Shown piece after piece: positions 31,228 through 38,426 of a DNA stretch of 38,761 nucleotides. The translations under genes were made by a program, and so were the position numbers. The DNA lies in the NCBI GenBank assembly GCA_028286545.1, contig JAQBRJ010000015.1, forward strand, positions 1-38,761, read 5' to 3'. The notes below the pieces were generated by a model. It made no database searches, was not told the origin of the DNA, and worked only from the letters and a program-made list of their open reading frames with translations. The number at the start of each line of letters is the position of its first letter. Position 1 is the first letter of the stretch. This DNA is from Parcubacteria group bacterium. Lineage in GTDB: Bacteria; Patescibacteriota; Minisyncoccia; Phycocordibacterales; Phycocordibacteraceae.

Positions 31228-31830
31228 ATGAAAAGGATCCTACTCATAGTTGTGCTTATAGTGATCGTAATCGTCGGAGGAATATATTATTTCACCAGCA
31301 AGCCAGGTGCTGAATCCGTATCTCAGACTAAGCAAAATGCGCAAACCCAAGAAACTACCACGACTTTCAAGACGTATACCGATCAAGAGACTGGGTTCAC
31401 GTTTACCTACCCCTCTCAATACGGTGTAAAGGCGCAATCTGCCCCGACCAGTGAATGGGGGTCAAGACTACTTCTTACACTGGATGATAAGCCAAACATA
31501 GAACCAACCTCACATCCTCGCGGTGTTCCAATGACTGTAGGACTCCAAAAGCAGCCGGTCACAGCAAACGGAAAAATCTACCACACTATCGCCGAATACC
31601 AGCAAAGTGGCATTGCTGCTCAGATGGTTCAAGGCGCAAGCACCCCGAATGGAGAATTAGTTACCATTAACGGAACTCAAGCACTCCTGTATCATTTTCC
31701 ACCATCAGATATGACTGGGATCGCAGCTGATGATTATTTCTTCATCAATAATGATCTCATCTACGAAGTAGGGATAAATCCAAAGGATCCGTACGCAGAC
31801 AAAATTATAAAGAGCGTTAGCTGGAAGTAG
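31228..31830 (+). CDS. membrane-anchored extracytoplasmic protein, unknown
   Basis: 200 residues: KR start, a single hydrophobic helix (about 4-22) acting as signal anchor, a Gln/Thr-rich linker (to about 50), then a globular domain with FKTYTDQETGFTFTYPSQYGV and later NGTQALLYHFPPSD, DDYFFINNDLIYEVGIN. The GFTFTYPS-type entry into a PsbP-like or DUF-type beta domain is common in small Gram-positive and CPR surface proteins, but no function can be assigned. There is no lipobox cysteine. It is convergent with efp. Confidence 0.65.
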   Translation: MKRILLIVVLIVIVIVGGIYYFTSKPGAESVSQTKQNAQTQETTTTFKTYTDQETGFTFTYPSQYGVKAQSAPTSEWGSRLLLTLDDKPNIEPTSHPRGVPMTVGLQKQPVTANGKIYHTIAEYQQSGIAAQMVQGASTPNGELVTINGTQALLYHFPPSDMTGIAADDYFFINNDLIYEVGINPKDPYADKIIKSVSWK

Positions 31831-31854
31831 CAAAGAAATCTAACAAAGCAGTCT

Positions 31855-32430
31855 TTACGACTTCGTAACGCGCTCAACGTATTCGCCGGTATCAGTATTG
31901 ATACGAACAATATCGCCAACGTTGATGAAGAGTGGGGTATTGGTCGTTGCGCCTGATTCGAGCACAACAACTTTATTGCCACCAGTTGCGGTGTCACCCT
32001 TTATTGCAGGCGGTGCTTCGGTAACGGCGAGGTCCATTTTGATTGGGATAGATACGGTGGCGGGAGTGTCCTTGTAGAGCATGATCGACACAGGAGAGTT
32101 TGCTTTTAGCCACTGCACCTTGTCGTGCACGATGTTTTCTGGGAACGAGAAACGATTCTTTGGATTACCTTCTTCGGTAAACCACGATTCACCACGATTA
32201 GTATAGAGGTATACAGCCTGCATATTAGAAATGTCTGCCTCAGGCACGGTCTCGCTTTGGTGGAAAGAAATTTCAGTTACCTTGCCGCTCACAAGGTGGC
32301 GAAGTTTTGTTTGGTTCACTGGCTTGCGCTGCTGCATGCGGAAGACGTGCGAAGAAAGGACTTCGTACGGCTCGCCGTTGTATTCGATTACCTTTTTCTG
32401 GGTAATTTCGTTATAGGAAAGTATTGCCAT
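31855..32430 (-). CDS. efp: elongation factor P with non-canonical tip
   Basis: EF-P rescues ribosomes stalled at consecutive prolines. The 191-residue product has all three beta-barrel domains: YNEITQKKVIEYNGEPYEVL, SGKVTEISFHQSETV, YLYTNRGESWFTEEGNP and the C-terminal TGGNKVVVLESGATTNTPLFINVGDIVRINTDTGEYVERV. The domain I loop that is usually PGKG, with a modifiable Lys, reads FRMQQRKPVNQTKL here: position 34 is Gln followed by Arg. The known lysine modifications are therefore not possible at that site. The same window encodes an eight-proline run (19.7 kb). Confidence 0.92.
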   Translation of the reverse strand: MAILSYNEITQKKVIEYNGEPYEVLSSHVFRMQQRKPVNQTKLRHLVSGKVTEISFHQSETVPEADISNMQAVYLYTNRGESWFTEEGNPKNRFSFPENIVHDKVQWLKANSPVSIMLYKDTPATVSIPIKMDLAVTEAPPAIKGDTATGGNKVVVLESGATTNTPLFINVGDIVRINTDTGEYVERVTKS

Positions 32431-32442
32431 GCCTTAAATCAG

Positions 32443-32448
32443 ATTATA
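32443..32448 (-). promoter_or_regulatory. consensus -10 of efp
   Basis: Perfect TATAAT on the minus strand, 12 nt before ATG 32430. The leader would be only about 5 nt; no SD. Confidence 0.5.
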
Positions 32449-32542
32449 CGTACGGTTAGAAACTACTGCGAGGTAGTGGTGGTTATAAGAAGTGAGTCCC
32501 GTAAAAGGGCTCAAACGCCCTGGTAGGGGTATGATACAGGAT

Positions 32543-33139
32543 ATGATGCTCGACTCAAAGGACGAGGTCCCGCAGGAGCCGGCGGGGTCCGAAATCTACT
32601 CTGATGAGGATATTTTGCGTGCCTCCCATGACCAGCCTGAACTTTTCGGTATTCTGGTAGACCGGTATGAGGCAGCCTTCCTGCGGAAGGCCCAAGGAAT
32701 CCTCTACAGCAAAGAAGACGCAGAGGAAGTCGTGCAGGATACCTTCACTCGTATATATGTCTATGCGAATCGGTATAACCCTCAGGAAGGCGCTCAGTTC
32801 TCATCATGGGCATATTCGATCCTCACACGACTCTGCTTCACGCGGTACTCAAAGCTAAAGAAGGGAAGGGAGCGAAACCTGCAACTCGATCCGGAAACCT
32901 TCGAAAGACTGCCCGATTCTGAAGTTTTCCTGGAGGAATTAACAAGTCGGGATGAAGTTTTGGTAGCGCTATCCACACTGCCAGAATCGTTCTCGAGGGT
33001 TTTGAAGCTCCAATTCCTCGAAGGAAAGTCTCAAGAAGAGATTGCGGCGAGTGAAGGAAGTTCGGTCTCGGCAGTCAAAACGCGCGTGCACCGGGCCAAG
33101 AAATTATTTAAAAAATCATTTACGTATGGAAAAAACTAA
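32543..33139 (+). CDS. ECF-type sigma-70 family factor
   Basis: 198 residues with two sigma regions. Region 2 (about 30-105) has LFGILVDRYEAAFLRKAQGILYSKEDAEEVVQDTFTRIYVYANRY and FSSWAYSILTRLCFTRYSKLKKGRE. Region 4 (about 135-195) has ALSTLPESFSRVLKLQFLEGKSQEEIAASEGSSVSAVKTRVHRAKKLFKK with a clear helix-turn-helix. There is no region 3, as in ECF sigmas. ATG 32543 is chosen because TATGAT lies 7 nt before it, although ATG 32531 is possible. It overlaps the next membrane-protein gene by 14 bp, an arrangement typical of sigma/anti-sigma pairs. Confidence 0.85.
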   Translation: MMLDSKDEVPQEPAGSEIYSDEDILRASHDQPELFGILVDRYEAAFLRKAQGILYSKEDAEEVVQDTFTRIYVYANRYNPQEGAQFSSWAYSILTRLCFTRYSKLKKGRERNLQLDPETFERLPDSEVFLEELTSRDEVLVALSTLPESFSRVLKLQFLEGKSQEEIAASEGSSVSAVKTRVHRAKKLFKKSFTYGKN

Positions 33140-33458
33140 CTCAACGATAAAAGAGAATGTGATGCGCAGAGTGCACGCTGTGCATACGATGCGGCTCATC
33201 GCACGCATGGGACTTTCTCTCGTCGTCTTTGCAGGCTCGCTGTACGCTCTTGGTAGGGAAGTATGGGTTGCACGTATATTTCAAAACATGCCGTCGCTTG
33301 CTGACGCCCCGGCAGCATTCTCATTCTTTCTCTCAGCATTTAGAGAAACGCACGTACTCGTTCAGATAACGATCCTGCTATCTATTGCAGCGATGTTCTG
33401 GCTTGCAAAGGAGGTCTTTGGCGCACTGCGCATTGACACTCCTCGTTTGGCATACTAA
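33126..33458 (+). CDS. two-helix membrane protein, candidate anti-sigma partner
   Basis: The real start is ATG 33126 (110 aa), inside the end of the sigma gene; the track ORF begins too far upstream. It has a short N-terminal cytoplasmic part (NSTIKENVMRRVHAVHTM), then two hydrophobic segments, LIARMGLSLVVFAGSLYAL and VQITILLSIAAMFWLAKEVF, separated by about 45 residues. No zinc anti-sigma motif is seen. Translational coupling and membrane location make it a candidate regulator of the upstream sigma factor. Confidence 0.6.
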   Translation: MEKTNSTIKENVMRRVHAVHTMRLIARMGLSLVVFAGSLYALGREVWVARIFQNMPSLADAPAAFSFFLSAFRETHVLVQITILLSIAAMFWLAKEVFGALRIDTPRLAY

Positions 33459-33461
33459 ACA
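33433..33461 (+). promoter_or_regulatory. promoter of the 59-aa ORF
   Basis: Perfect TTGACA (33433-33438) inside the end of the membrane gene, 17-bp spacer, TAAACA (33456-33461). The -10 is weak. Confidence 0.4.
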
Positions 33462-33494
33462 TACAGGGTGCGATCAGGAAGAGGGAGAATACAC

Positions 33495-33674
33495 ATGACC
33501 ATCGGCAGGATCAATGGTGAGACCGAACACTGCGGTCACTGCGGGCGCGACGTCAAACTCGGCGTAGCCTGCGATGAAGTCGGCGCTACCGACTGCGTAA
33601 ACAATCAGGGCGGCGAATCGCATCGCCACGGCGATCGTATCGACGTCGCCTATGACGAGGAGCGCGGAAGCTAG
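33495..33674 (+). CDS. 59-aa SD-led zinc-ribbon-like protein
   Basis: ATG 33495 is preceded by the purine-rich GGAAGAGGGAGA. The product contains HCGHCGRDV near residue 12 (CxxC), another Cys at about residue 24 (VACDEV) and one at about 33 (TDCVNN), with His-rich SHRHGD. This could hold a zinc ion. GC-rich, unlike its neighbours, and followed by its own terminator. An overlapping minus-strand ORF of 71 codons is hydrophobic but lacks regulatory signals and is considered a shadow. Confidence 0.5.
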   Translation: MTIGRINGETEHCGHCGRDVKLGVACDEVGATDCVNNQGGESHRHGDRIDVAYDEERGS

Positions 33675-33694
33675 TTCGTCACTCACCACAACGC

Positions 33695-33722
33695 AAAAGG
33701 CGCCCTCATGGGACGCCTTTTT
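33695..33722. terminator. terminator between the 59-aa ORF and recA
   Basis: AAAAGGCGCCC-TCAT-GGGACGCCTTTTT with one bulged A. It can serve the plus-strand ORF and, through its A-tract, recA. Confidence 0.75.
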
Positions 33723-33742
33723 ATTTGCCTATGTATTTCTGA

Positions 33743-34846
33743 TTATGTCTTCGCTAGTTCCACGCGAATCTTCTTCAAGATTTCGTTTGCAAGTGTTTTG
33801 TTTTCGCGGAGGAAGGTACGTGTTGCATCGTATCCACGGCCGAGCTTCACAACCTCTGAACCTTCGCCTGGAGTATAGCTGTAGCTTGAACCAGACTTTG
33901 CAATAATGTCGTACTTCTCGCCAAGCGCGATGATTTCACCTTCACGGCTAATACCTTCGTTATACATGAGATCGAATTCCGTTGTTTTAAAAGGCGCTGC
34001 GACCTTATTCTTTACAACCTTCACGCGTACACGACCACCCACAACCTCTTCACCCTTCTTAATCTGCGCGATGCGACGGATATCAAGACGAACTGAAGTA
34101 TAGAACTTAAGTGCCTTACCGCCTGGGGTAGTCTCCGGGTTACCGAACATCACACCAATCTGCATGCGAATCTGATTGATGAAGATAACGGTGGTCTTCG
34201 ACTTCGCGGTGATTGCCGTGAGTTTGCGAAGCGCTTGCGACATAAGTCGTGCCTGCTTACCCACGTGGTGCGCACCCATGTCTCCTTCGATCTCATCCTT
34301 TGGAGTGAGAGCCGCAACAGAGTCGATAACAACGATGTCGACAGAGTTTGCACGCACAAGTGACTCAACAATTTCAAGCGCTTGTTCACCCGTATCTGGC
34401 TGAGAGATAAGAAGCTCAGAGAGCTTCACGCCGATCTTGCGAGCGTACTCAGGATCGAGTGCGTGTTCAGCGTCAACGAATGCACACACACCGCCTTTCT
34501 TCTGCGCTTCTGCAATTGAGTGCAGTGCGAGCGTTGTCTTACCTGAAGACTCCGGACCAAATATCTCGATGATACGTCCGCGGGGAAGTCCGCCGATGCC
34601 AAGTGCAGCGTCGAGGCCAATGGAGCCGGTAGGAATAAAGTCGATTGCCGACGGCTTCGTGCTGCCGTACGTCATGATGGCTTCGTCACCGAACCTCGTC
34701 TTGATCTCCTTGATAGCGAGTTCAATAGACTTACGCTTCGCTTCGGAGTCACTCAGTTTCTCTCCGGTATCTGCGAGATCGATGTCATCTTCCTCGTCAT
34801 CATTTTTCTTTACCGGTGTTTTCTTCAAAGATTTCTTTACAGCCAT
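33743..34846 (-). CDS. recA: recombinase RecA
   Basis: ATP-dependent strand exchange and SOS-type coprotease. The 367-residue product is full length with an acidic, Lys-rich N-terminal extension (to about residue 33). Walker A is [12 protein letters not shown], Walker B is [12 protein letters not shown]; loop L1 [23 protein letters not shown] and L2 [28 protein letters not shown] are intact. It follows ftsK and a small Ig-like gene on the minus strand with 11 bp spacing, so it may be co-transcribed with them. Confidence 0.98.
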   Translation of the reverse strand: MAVKKSLKKTPVKKNDDEEDDIDLADTGEKLSDSEAKRKSIELAIKEIKTRFGDEAIMTYGSTKPSAIDFIPTGSIGLDAALGIGGLPRGRIIEIFGPESSGKTTLALHSIAEAQKKGGVCAFVDAEHALDPEYARKIGVKLSELLISQPDTGEQALEIVESLVRANSVDIVVIDSVAALTPKDEIEGDMGAHHVGKQARLMSQALRKLTAITAKSKTTVIFINQIRMQIGVMFGNPETTPGGKALKFYTSVRLDIRRIAQIKKGEEVVGGRVRVKVVKNKVAAPFKTTEFDLMYNEGISREGEIIALGEKYDIIAKSGSSYSYTPGEGSEVVKLGRGYDATRTFLRENKTLANEILKKIRVELAKT

Positions 34847-34857
34847 ATGAATTAAAA

Positions 34858-35187
34858 TTAAGGAATTATCACGTCGCGCCGAGTAGTCTGTTCGCGTCCA
34901 AACCTATCGGTGGCGGTTAATGACAGTATAACGTCTCCGCGGGGCAGGGTGAGGGATTTGGAGAAGGCGTCATTTTCGTCAATAAGTAAAGTCCCGCCGT
35001 TTAAGGTCAGAGTTTTAGTATGAATGGCCGTTCCTGAAAGTATGGTTAAGCCGGTATCAGCGGTCGTGATGGAGTCTATGCGGATAACCGGGCCCCTAAG
35101 AAGGGGCCCGGCCTTCACAAGGCCATATCCGATGATAAGAGCGAGAAGAATGCCTCCGATGATGCTGCCTTGGCGCATATGCTGCAT
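34858..35187 (-). CDS. small membrane-anchored Ig-like domain protein
   Basis: 109 residues. An N-terminal hydrophobic segment ([18 protein letters not shown], about 8-26) is followed by one beta-sandwich: [49 protein letters not shown]. This is the bacterial Ig-like/glucodextranase-B type repeat, where the NG turn, the D.FS strand and LTATDRFG are diagnostic. The domain would face outside the cell. It starts 3 bp after ftsK and ends 11 bp before recA, an unusual place for a surface domain. Confidence 0.65.
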   Translation of the reverse strand: MQHMRQGSIIGGILLALIIGYGLVKAGPLLRGPVIRIDSITTADTGLTILSGTAIHTKTLTLNGGTLLIDENDAFSKSLTLPRGDVILSLTATDRFGREQTTRRDVIIP

Positions 35188-35190
35188 ACC

Positions 35191-37401
35191 CTAGTCTTCA
35201 GAGTCGAGATCGTCTGCGTCTGCGCCAGCAGATGGTACTGCGCCGCTAAGGATTTCGCGTGGGCGAGAACCGTCTGCCGGACCGATAACCCCTTTCTCCT
35301 CGAGGATGTCCATAAGGCGAGCGGCACGAGAGTAGCCAATCCGGAGCTTTCGCTGGAGGTATGAGGTAGAAGCTCGACCTGCTTCCTCAACGGCTGCTTT
35401 AGCGTCCATATAAAGATCATCGTCGCTATCGTCATCCATATCGTTTGCGAGCATCATGGTCTCGTTGTTTTCCTGAAGCGAGACGCCCGTGCCGGTAAGG
35501 TCGACCGAAGAGAGGTTGCCAGCATTGTTCTTCTTGATATATTCAGCAACTTTCTTCACTTCTTGCTCTGAGATGTACGCCGTTTGTATACGTACAGGCT
35601 TCTGCATATCTGCACTCATGTAGAGCATGTCTCCGGCACCAAGAAGGGACTCAGCGCCACCTTGGTCAAGAATGGTGCGTGAATCGATCTGAGACGCCAC
35701 CTGGAGCGCCATACGGGTAGGGACGTTGGCCTTGATGAGACCGGTGATGACATTCACGGAAGGGCGCTGAGTAGAGAGGATGAGATGGATACCCACAGCA
35801 CGAGACATTTGAGCGAGACGTACGATTGCAGCCTCGAGTTCGCGAGGGTAGGTCTGCATGATGTCAGCGAGCTCATCGATAACAATAACGATGTATGGCA
35901 TTGCTTCGGGCATTTCTGCAGCGTTCTTCTTGCGCGCTGGTTCGAGAACTGTTTTATGGTACGAGTCGATATCACGAACTTGTTCACCTTCAAGGATGTT
36001 ATAGCGGCGATCCATTTCCTTTGCCGCCCACTTAAGCGCCATGATGCACTTCTTCGGGTCAGTGATGACCGGCGTGAGCAGGTGGGGGATACCGTTATAC
36101 AGCGTGAGCTCAACGCGCTTAGGATCAACCATGATGAAGCGAAGCGCGTTCGGACTATTGCGATACAGAAGGGAGGTGATGACGGCGTGGATAGCCACCG
36201 ATTTTCCAGAGCCCGTAGCACCGGCAATGAGTCCGTGAGGCATCTTCGCGACGTTTACATAGTGCGGCGTGCCGGCGATGTCGCGGCCGATAGCGGCAAG
36301 GATAGGCTTTGTGCTCGTATTCCACTCAGGGGCTGAGAGCACGCCGCCAAGACCAACCATAGCCTTCGATGCATTTGGTACTTCGATACCTACGAGCGAC
36401 TTGCCTGGGATAGGAGCTTCAATGCGAACGGGGTGTGCAGCGAGAGCCAGCTCAAGGTTGGTAACGAGCGATACGATCTTGTTAAGGCGCACACCTTCTG
36501 CTGGTTTGATGGCATAGCGGGTGACGGTAGGACCGACTGAGACTTCATCCATCTCAACGGAAATGCCGAAGTTAATAAAGGTGCGCTTAATGATATTTGC
36601 ATTTGCCTTGATGTCGCCGACACCTGGCTTGCCCTTATCAAGACTTAGGAGCGAAAGGGGAGGGGCATTGTACTCAGCATCGAAGTTCGGGATTGGAGCG
36701 GAACTTGTCTTTGTATTGTCATTGAAAAGAGTGACTGTAGGTTCTCGGTCCGGGTTGTGCGACGTATCTGTAGCCTCCTCTTCGGGGACTTCCTCTTCTT
36801 CTGAATCATCATCTCCCTCTGCGTCCTCAGCCATTTCTTTTGGCGTTCGAGAAGGAAGTTTAATAGAACCAAGCGCATCGGTGGCCCGACCTCCAACGGC
36901 AGTCATGCGCGCGAAAAGTTCCTTGATGTCCGTAACGATGCCTACGCCTACCAATATAAGTGCGCTAAGGAGTACGACTGCTCCAGCGTACCCGAAGCCT
37001 TGGACAGCCTTCATTCCTATAAGTGTGCCAAGCATGCCGCCCGGTCCGAGAGCACCATCTCTGTTTGGGTCGATTGCCCCCAGGAAGGTAAGTGAGGAAA
37101 GAATGATGAGTGCGACACCGAAGCTCGTGAGCGTCGGCATAAAGCTGCTTTCAAGAGCCACGGCGACACCGAGCATAATTATGCCGATAGGAAGAAGGAA
37201 GGCACCGGTACCTATGCCGACGTATGCGGAATGGAAAATAAGTGTGCCAAGGTCACCAGCAAAATTACTATCAAAAAGGTACCCGACGGCGCCGAGTGCA
37301 AGGATGAGTCCGAGGGCAATGCATACGACCGAGGCGGCCCATTTGGTGACCGCCCGGTAATTATCCGCGTCGCGCTTTCTCCTCGATTTTTTCTTAGCCA
37401 T
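35191..37401 (-). CDS. ftsK: DNA translocase FtsK/SpoIIIE
   Basis: Pumps chromosome ends through the closing septum. The 736-residue product has about four N-terminal membrane helices (residues about 20-160), a short acidic linker (EGDDDSEEEEVPEEEATD), the motor with Walker A GATGSGKSVAIHA (about 392-404) and Walker B YIVIVIDELADIM, RPSVNVITGLIKANVPTR, and a C-terminal gamma winged helix (RASTSYLQRKLRIGYSRAARLMDILEEKGVIGP). It is shorter than the E. coli protein mainly in the linker. First gene of the ftsK/Ig-like/recA run. Confidence 0.97.
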   Translation of the reverse strand: MAKKKSRRKRDADNYRAVTKWAASVVCIALGLILALGAVGYLFDSNFAGDLGTLIFHSAYVGIGTGAFLLPIGIIMLGVAVALESSFMPTLTSFGVALIILSSLTFLGAIDPNRDGALGPGGMLGTLIGMKAVQGFGYAGAVVLLSALILVGVGIVTDIKELFARMTAVGGRATDALGSIKLPSRTPKEMAEDAEGDDDSEEEEVPEEEATDTSHNPDREPTVTLFNDNTKTSSAPIPNFDAEYNAPPLSLLSLDKGKPGVGDIKANANIIKRTFINFGISVEMDEVSVGPTVTRYAIKPAEGVRLNKIVSLVTNLELALAAHPVRIEAPIPGKSLVGIEVPNASKAMVGLGGVLSAPEWNTSTKPILAAIGRDIAGTPHYVNVAKMPHGLIAGATGSGKSVAIHAVITSLLYRNSPNALRFIMVDPKRVELTLYNGIPHLLTPVITDPKKCIMALKWAAKEMDRRYNILEGEQVRDIDSYHKTVLEPARKKNAAEMPEAMPYIVIVIDELADIMQTYPRELEAAIVRLAQMSRAVGIHLILSTQRPSVNVITGLIKANVPTRMALQVASQIDSRTILDQGGAESLLGAGDMLYMSADMQKPVRIQTAYISEQEVKKVAEYIKKNNAGNLSSVDLTGTGVSLQENNETMMLANDMDDDSDDDLYMDAKAAVEEAGRASTSYLQRKLRIGYSRAARLMDILEEKGVIGPADGSRPREILSGAVPSAGADADDLDSED

Positions 37402-37408
37402 TCCTTAT

Positions 37409-37417
37409 ATTTTAGCA
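37409..37417 (-). promoter_or_regulatory. extended -10 (TGCTAAAAT) of leaderless ftsK
   Basis: Minus strand TGC-TAAAAT, 7 nt, ATG 37401. It is identical to the element before the AI-2E permease gene. Confidence 0.6.
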
Positions 37418-37500
37418 CTCCAGCACTTCGCTGCACGGGTACTGGAGAGGGGAGTACTGCACTGCGAAAAGGCATCCAGAAAAGCTGTTCACTCTGGTCT

Positions 37501-37528
37501 TTTACAAAAAGGACTGGGTGGGTATACT
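37501..37528 (+). promoter_or_regulatory. promoter of the winged-helix gene
   Basis: TTTACA (37501-37506), 16-bp spacer, TATACT (37523-37528). A second -10-like TATACC lies at 37550-37555, 7 nt before ATG 37563, so there may be both a leadered and a leaderless transcript. Confidence 0.5.
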
Positions 37529-37562
37529 GTCCGTAATAGCTTTATGTCTTATACCTCGCGCC

Positions 37563-38366
37563 ATGGATAGTAAGGGACACCAAAAGGACAGTGGTGTACA
37601 AAAGACTCAGGATACCCGAGCGCAATTTGATGATTTTGTTCTAGAAAAAGGTATATTCTCTAACATATTTGAAAAGGACATACGTCGTGTCTATATCTAT
37701 AAAAAAGCTGAACGTCTCGCAAAAGCGATCCATTTGGTTGCTCCGGCTTTCCGGAATTCGCTCGCCCTTCGGGATCGAATGGACAAAGTTGCGGTTGGTT
37801 TAGTCGACGCGGCCATCCTTCCTCCCGCTGGTGCTCGTGACGCAATGAGCCGGGAACTTCTCGCGCTTTCGAGCGTCCTTTCTATCGCTCGCACGGGTGG
37901 TCTTTTGTCACCCATGAACGCTGACCTCATTGCGCGGGAAGCTCATCAGTTGTTGCAAGAGATAGCTACGTATGAAGAACCGCGACTCTTCCTCGAAGAT
38001 GCTCCTTCGCTTGCAGAACTCGCTCGGGATCTTGGGACTGAACGCAATCAATCAGCGCAGCTTTCTCGAACGCTCTCACTCTCTTCGACACCGTCTCCCA
38101 AGACCCCTCGCTCAACTCTGGCTGCACCCCGCGCGATTAATCCTAAAGGACAATCTATAGGACAAATAAAGGACAAGAACTCTGATCGTCGCGAAGCTAT
38201 TCGCTCAATACTTTCCTCAAAGGGCGCTTCCTATATAAAGGATATTTCTACACTCATTCGCGATGTAAGCGAAAAGACCATTCAGCGCGAACTTCAAGCA
38301 ATGGTTGAAAGTGGGGAACTCACCAAATCCGGTGAACGCCGATGGACCACCTACACGCTCGCGTAG
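37563..38366 (+). CDS. helical-bundle/winged-helix DNA-binding protein
   Basis: 267 residues from ATG 37563; the 15 extra residues in the track fall in the promoter and are rejected. The N-terminal half (about 15-135) is all helical (FDDFVLEKGIFSNIFEKDIRRVYIYKKAERLAKAIHLV and onward) and resembles the four-helix bundle proteins of the S23/Avd type. A low-complexity Ser/Pro linker follows. The C-terminus (about 205-267) is a winged helix: RREAIRSILSSKGASYIKDISTLIRDVSEKTIQRELQAMVESGELTKSGERRWTTY. A transcription or chromosome-associated role is inferred. Divergent from ftsK. Confidence 0.65.
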   Translation: MDSKGHQKDSGVQKTQDTRAQFDDFVLEKGIFSNIFEKDIRRVYIYKKAERLAKAIHLVAPAFRNSLALRDRMDKVAVGLVDAAILPPAGARDAMSRELLALSSVLSIARTGGLLSPMNADLIAREAHQLLQEIATYEEPRLFLEDAPSLAELARDLGTERNQSAQLSRTLSLSSTPSPKTPRSTLAAPRAINPKGQSIGQIKDKNSDRREAIRSILSSKGASYIKDISTLIRDVSEKTIQRELQAMVESGELTKSGERRWTTYTLA

Positions 38367-38391
38367 TGCTTGTATTTCAACAAGTGTTCAA

Positions 38392-38420
38392 TTGACTTTT
38401 TGGCCTAAACAGGCTATCTT
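38392..38420 (+). promoter_or_regulatory. promoter reading out of the window
   Basis: TTGACT (38392-38397), 17-bp spacer, TATCTT (38415-38420). It resembles the promoters of the SD-led cassettes. Confidence 0.5.
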
Positions 38421-38426
38421 CATAGT

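Noticed and set aside
31855-32430. efp as a pseudogene because of the altered tip
   Set aside because: The frame is intact at normal length with all three domains conserved.
33474-33689. 71-codon minus-strand ORF with hydrophobic product
   Set aside because: Antisense to the SD-led 59-aa ORF, no promoter or SD, and typical of shadow frames in GC-rich DNA.
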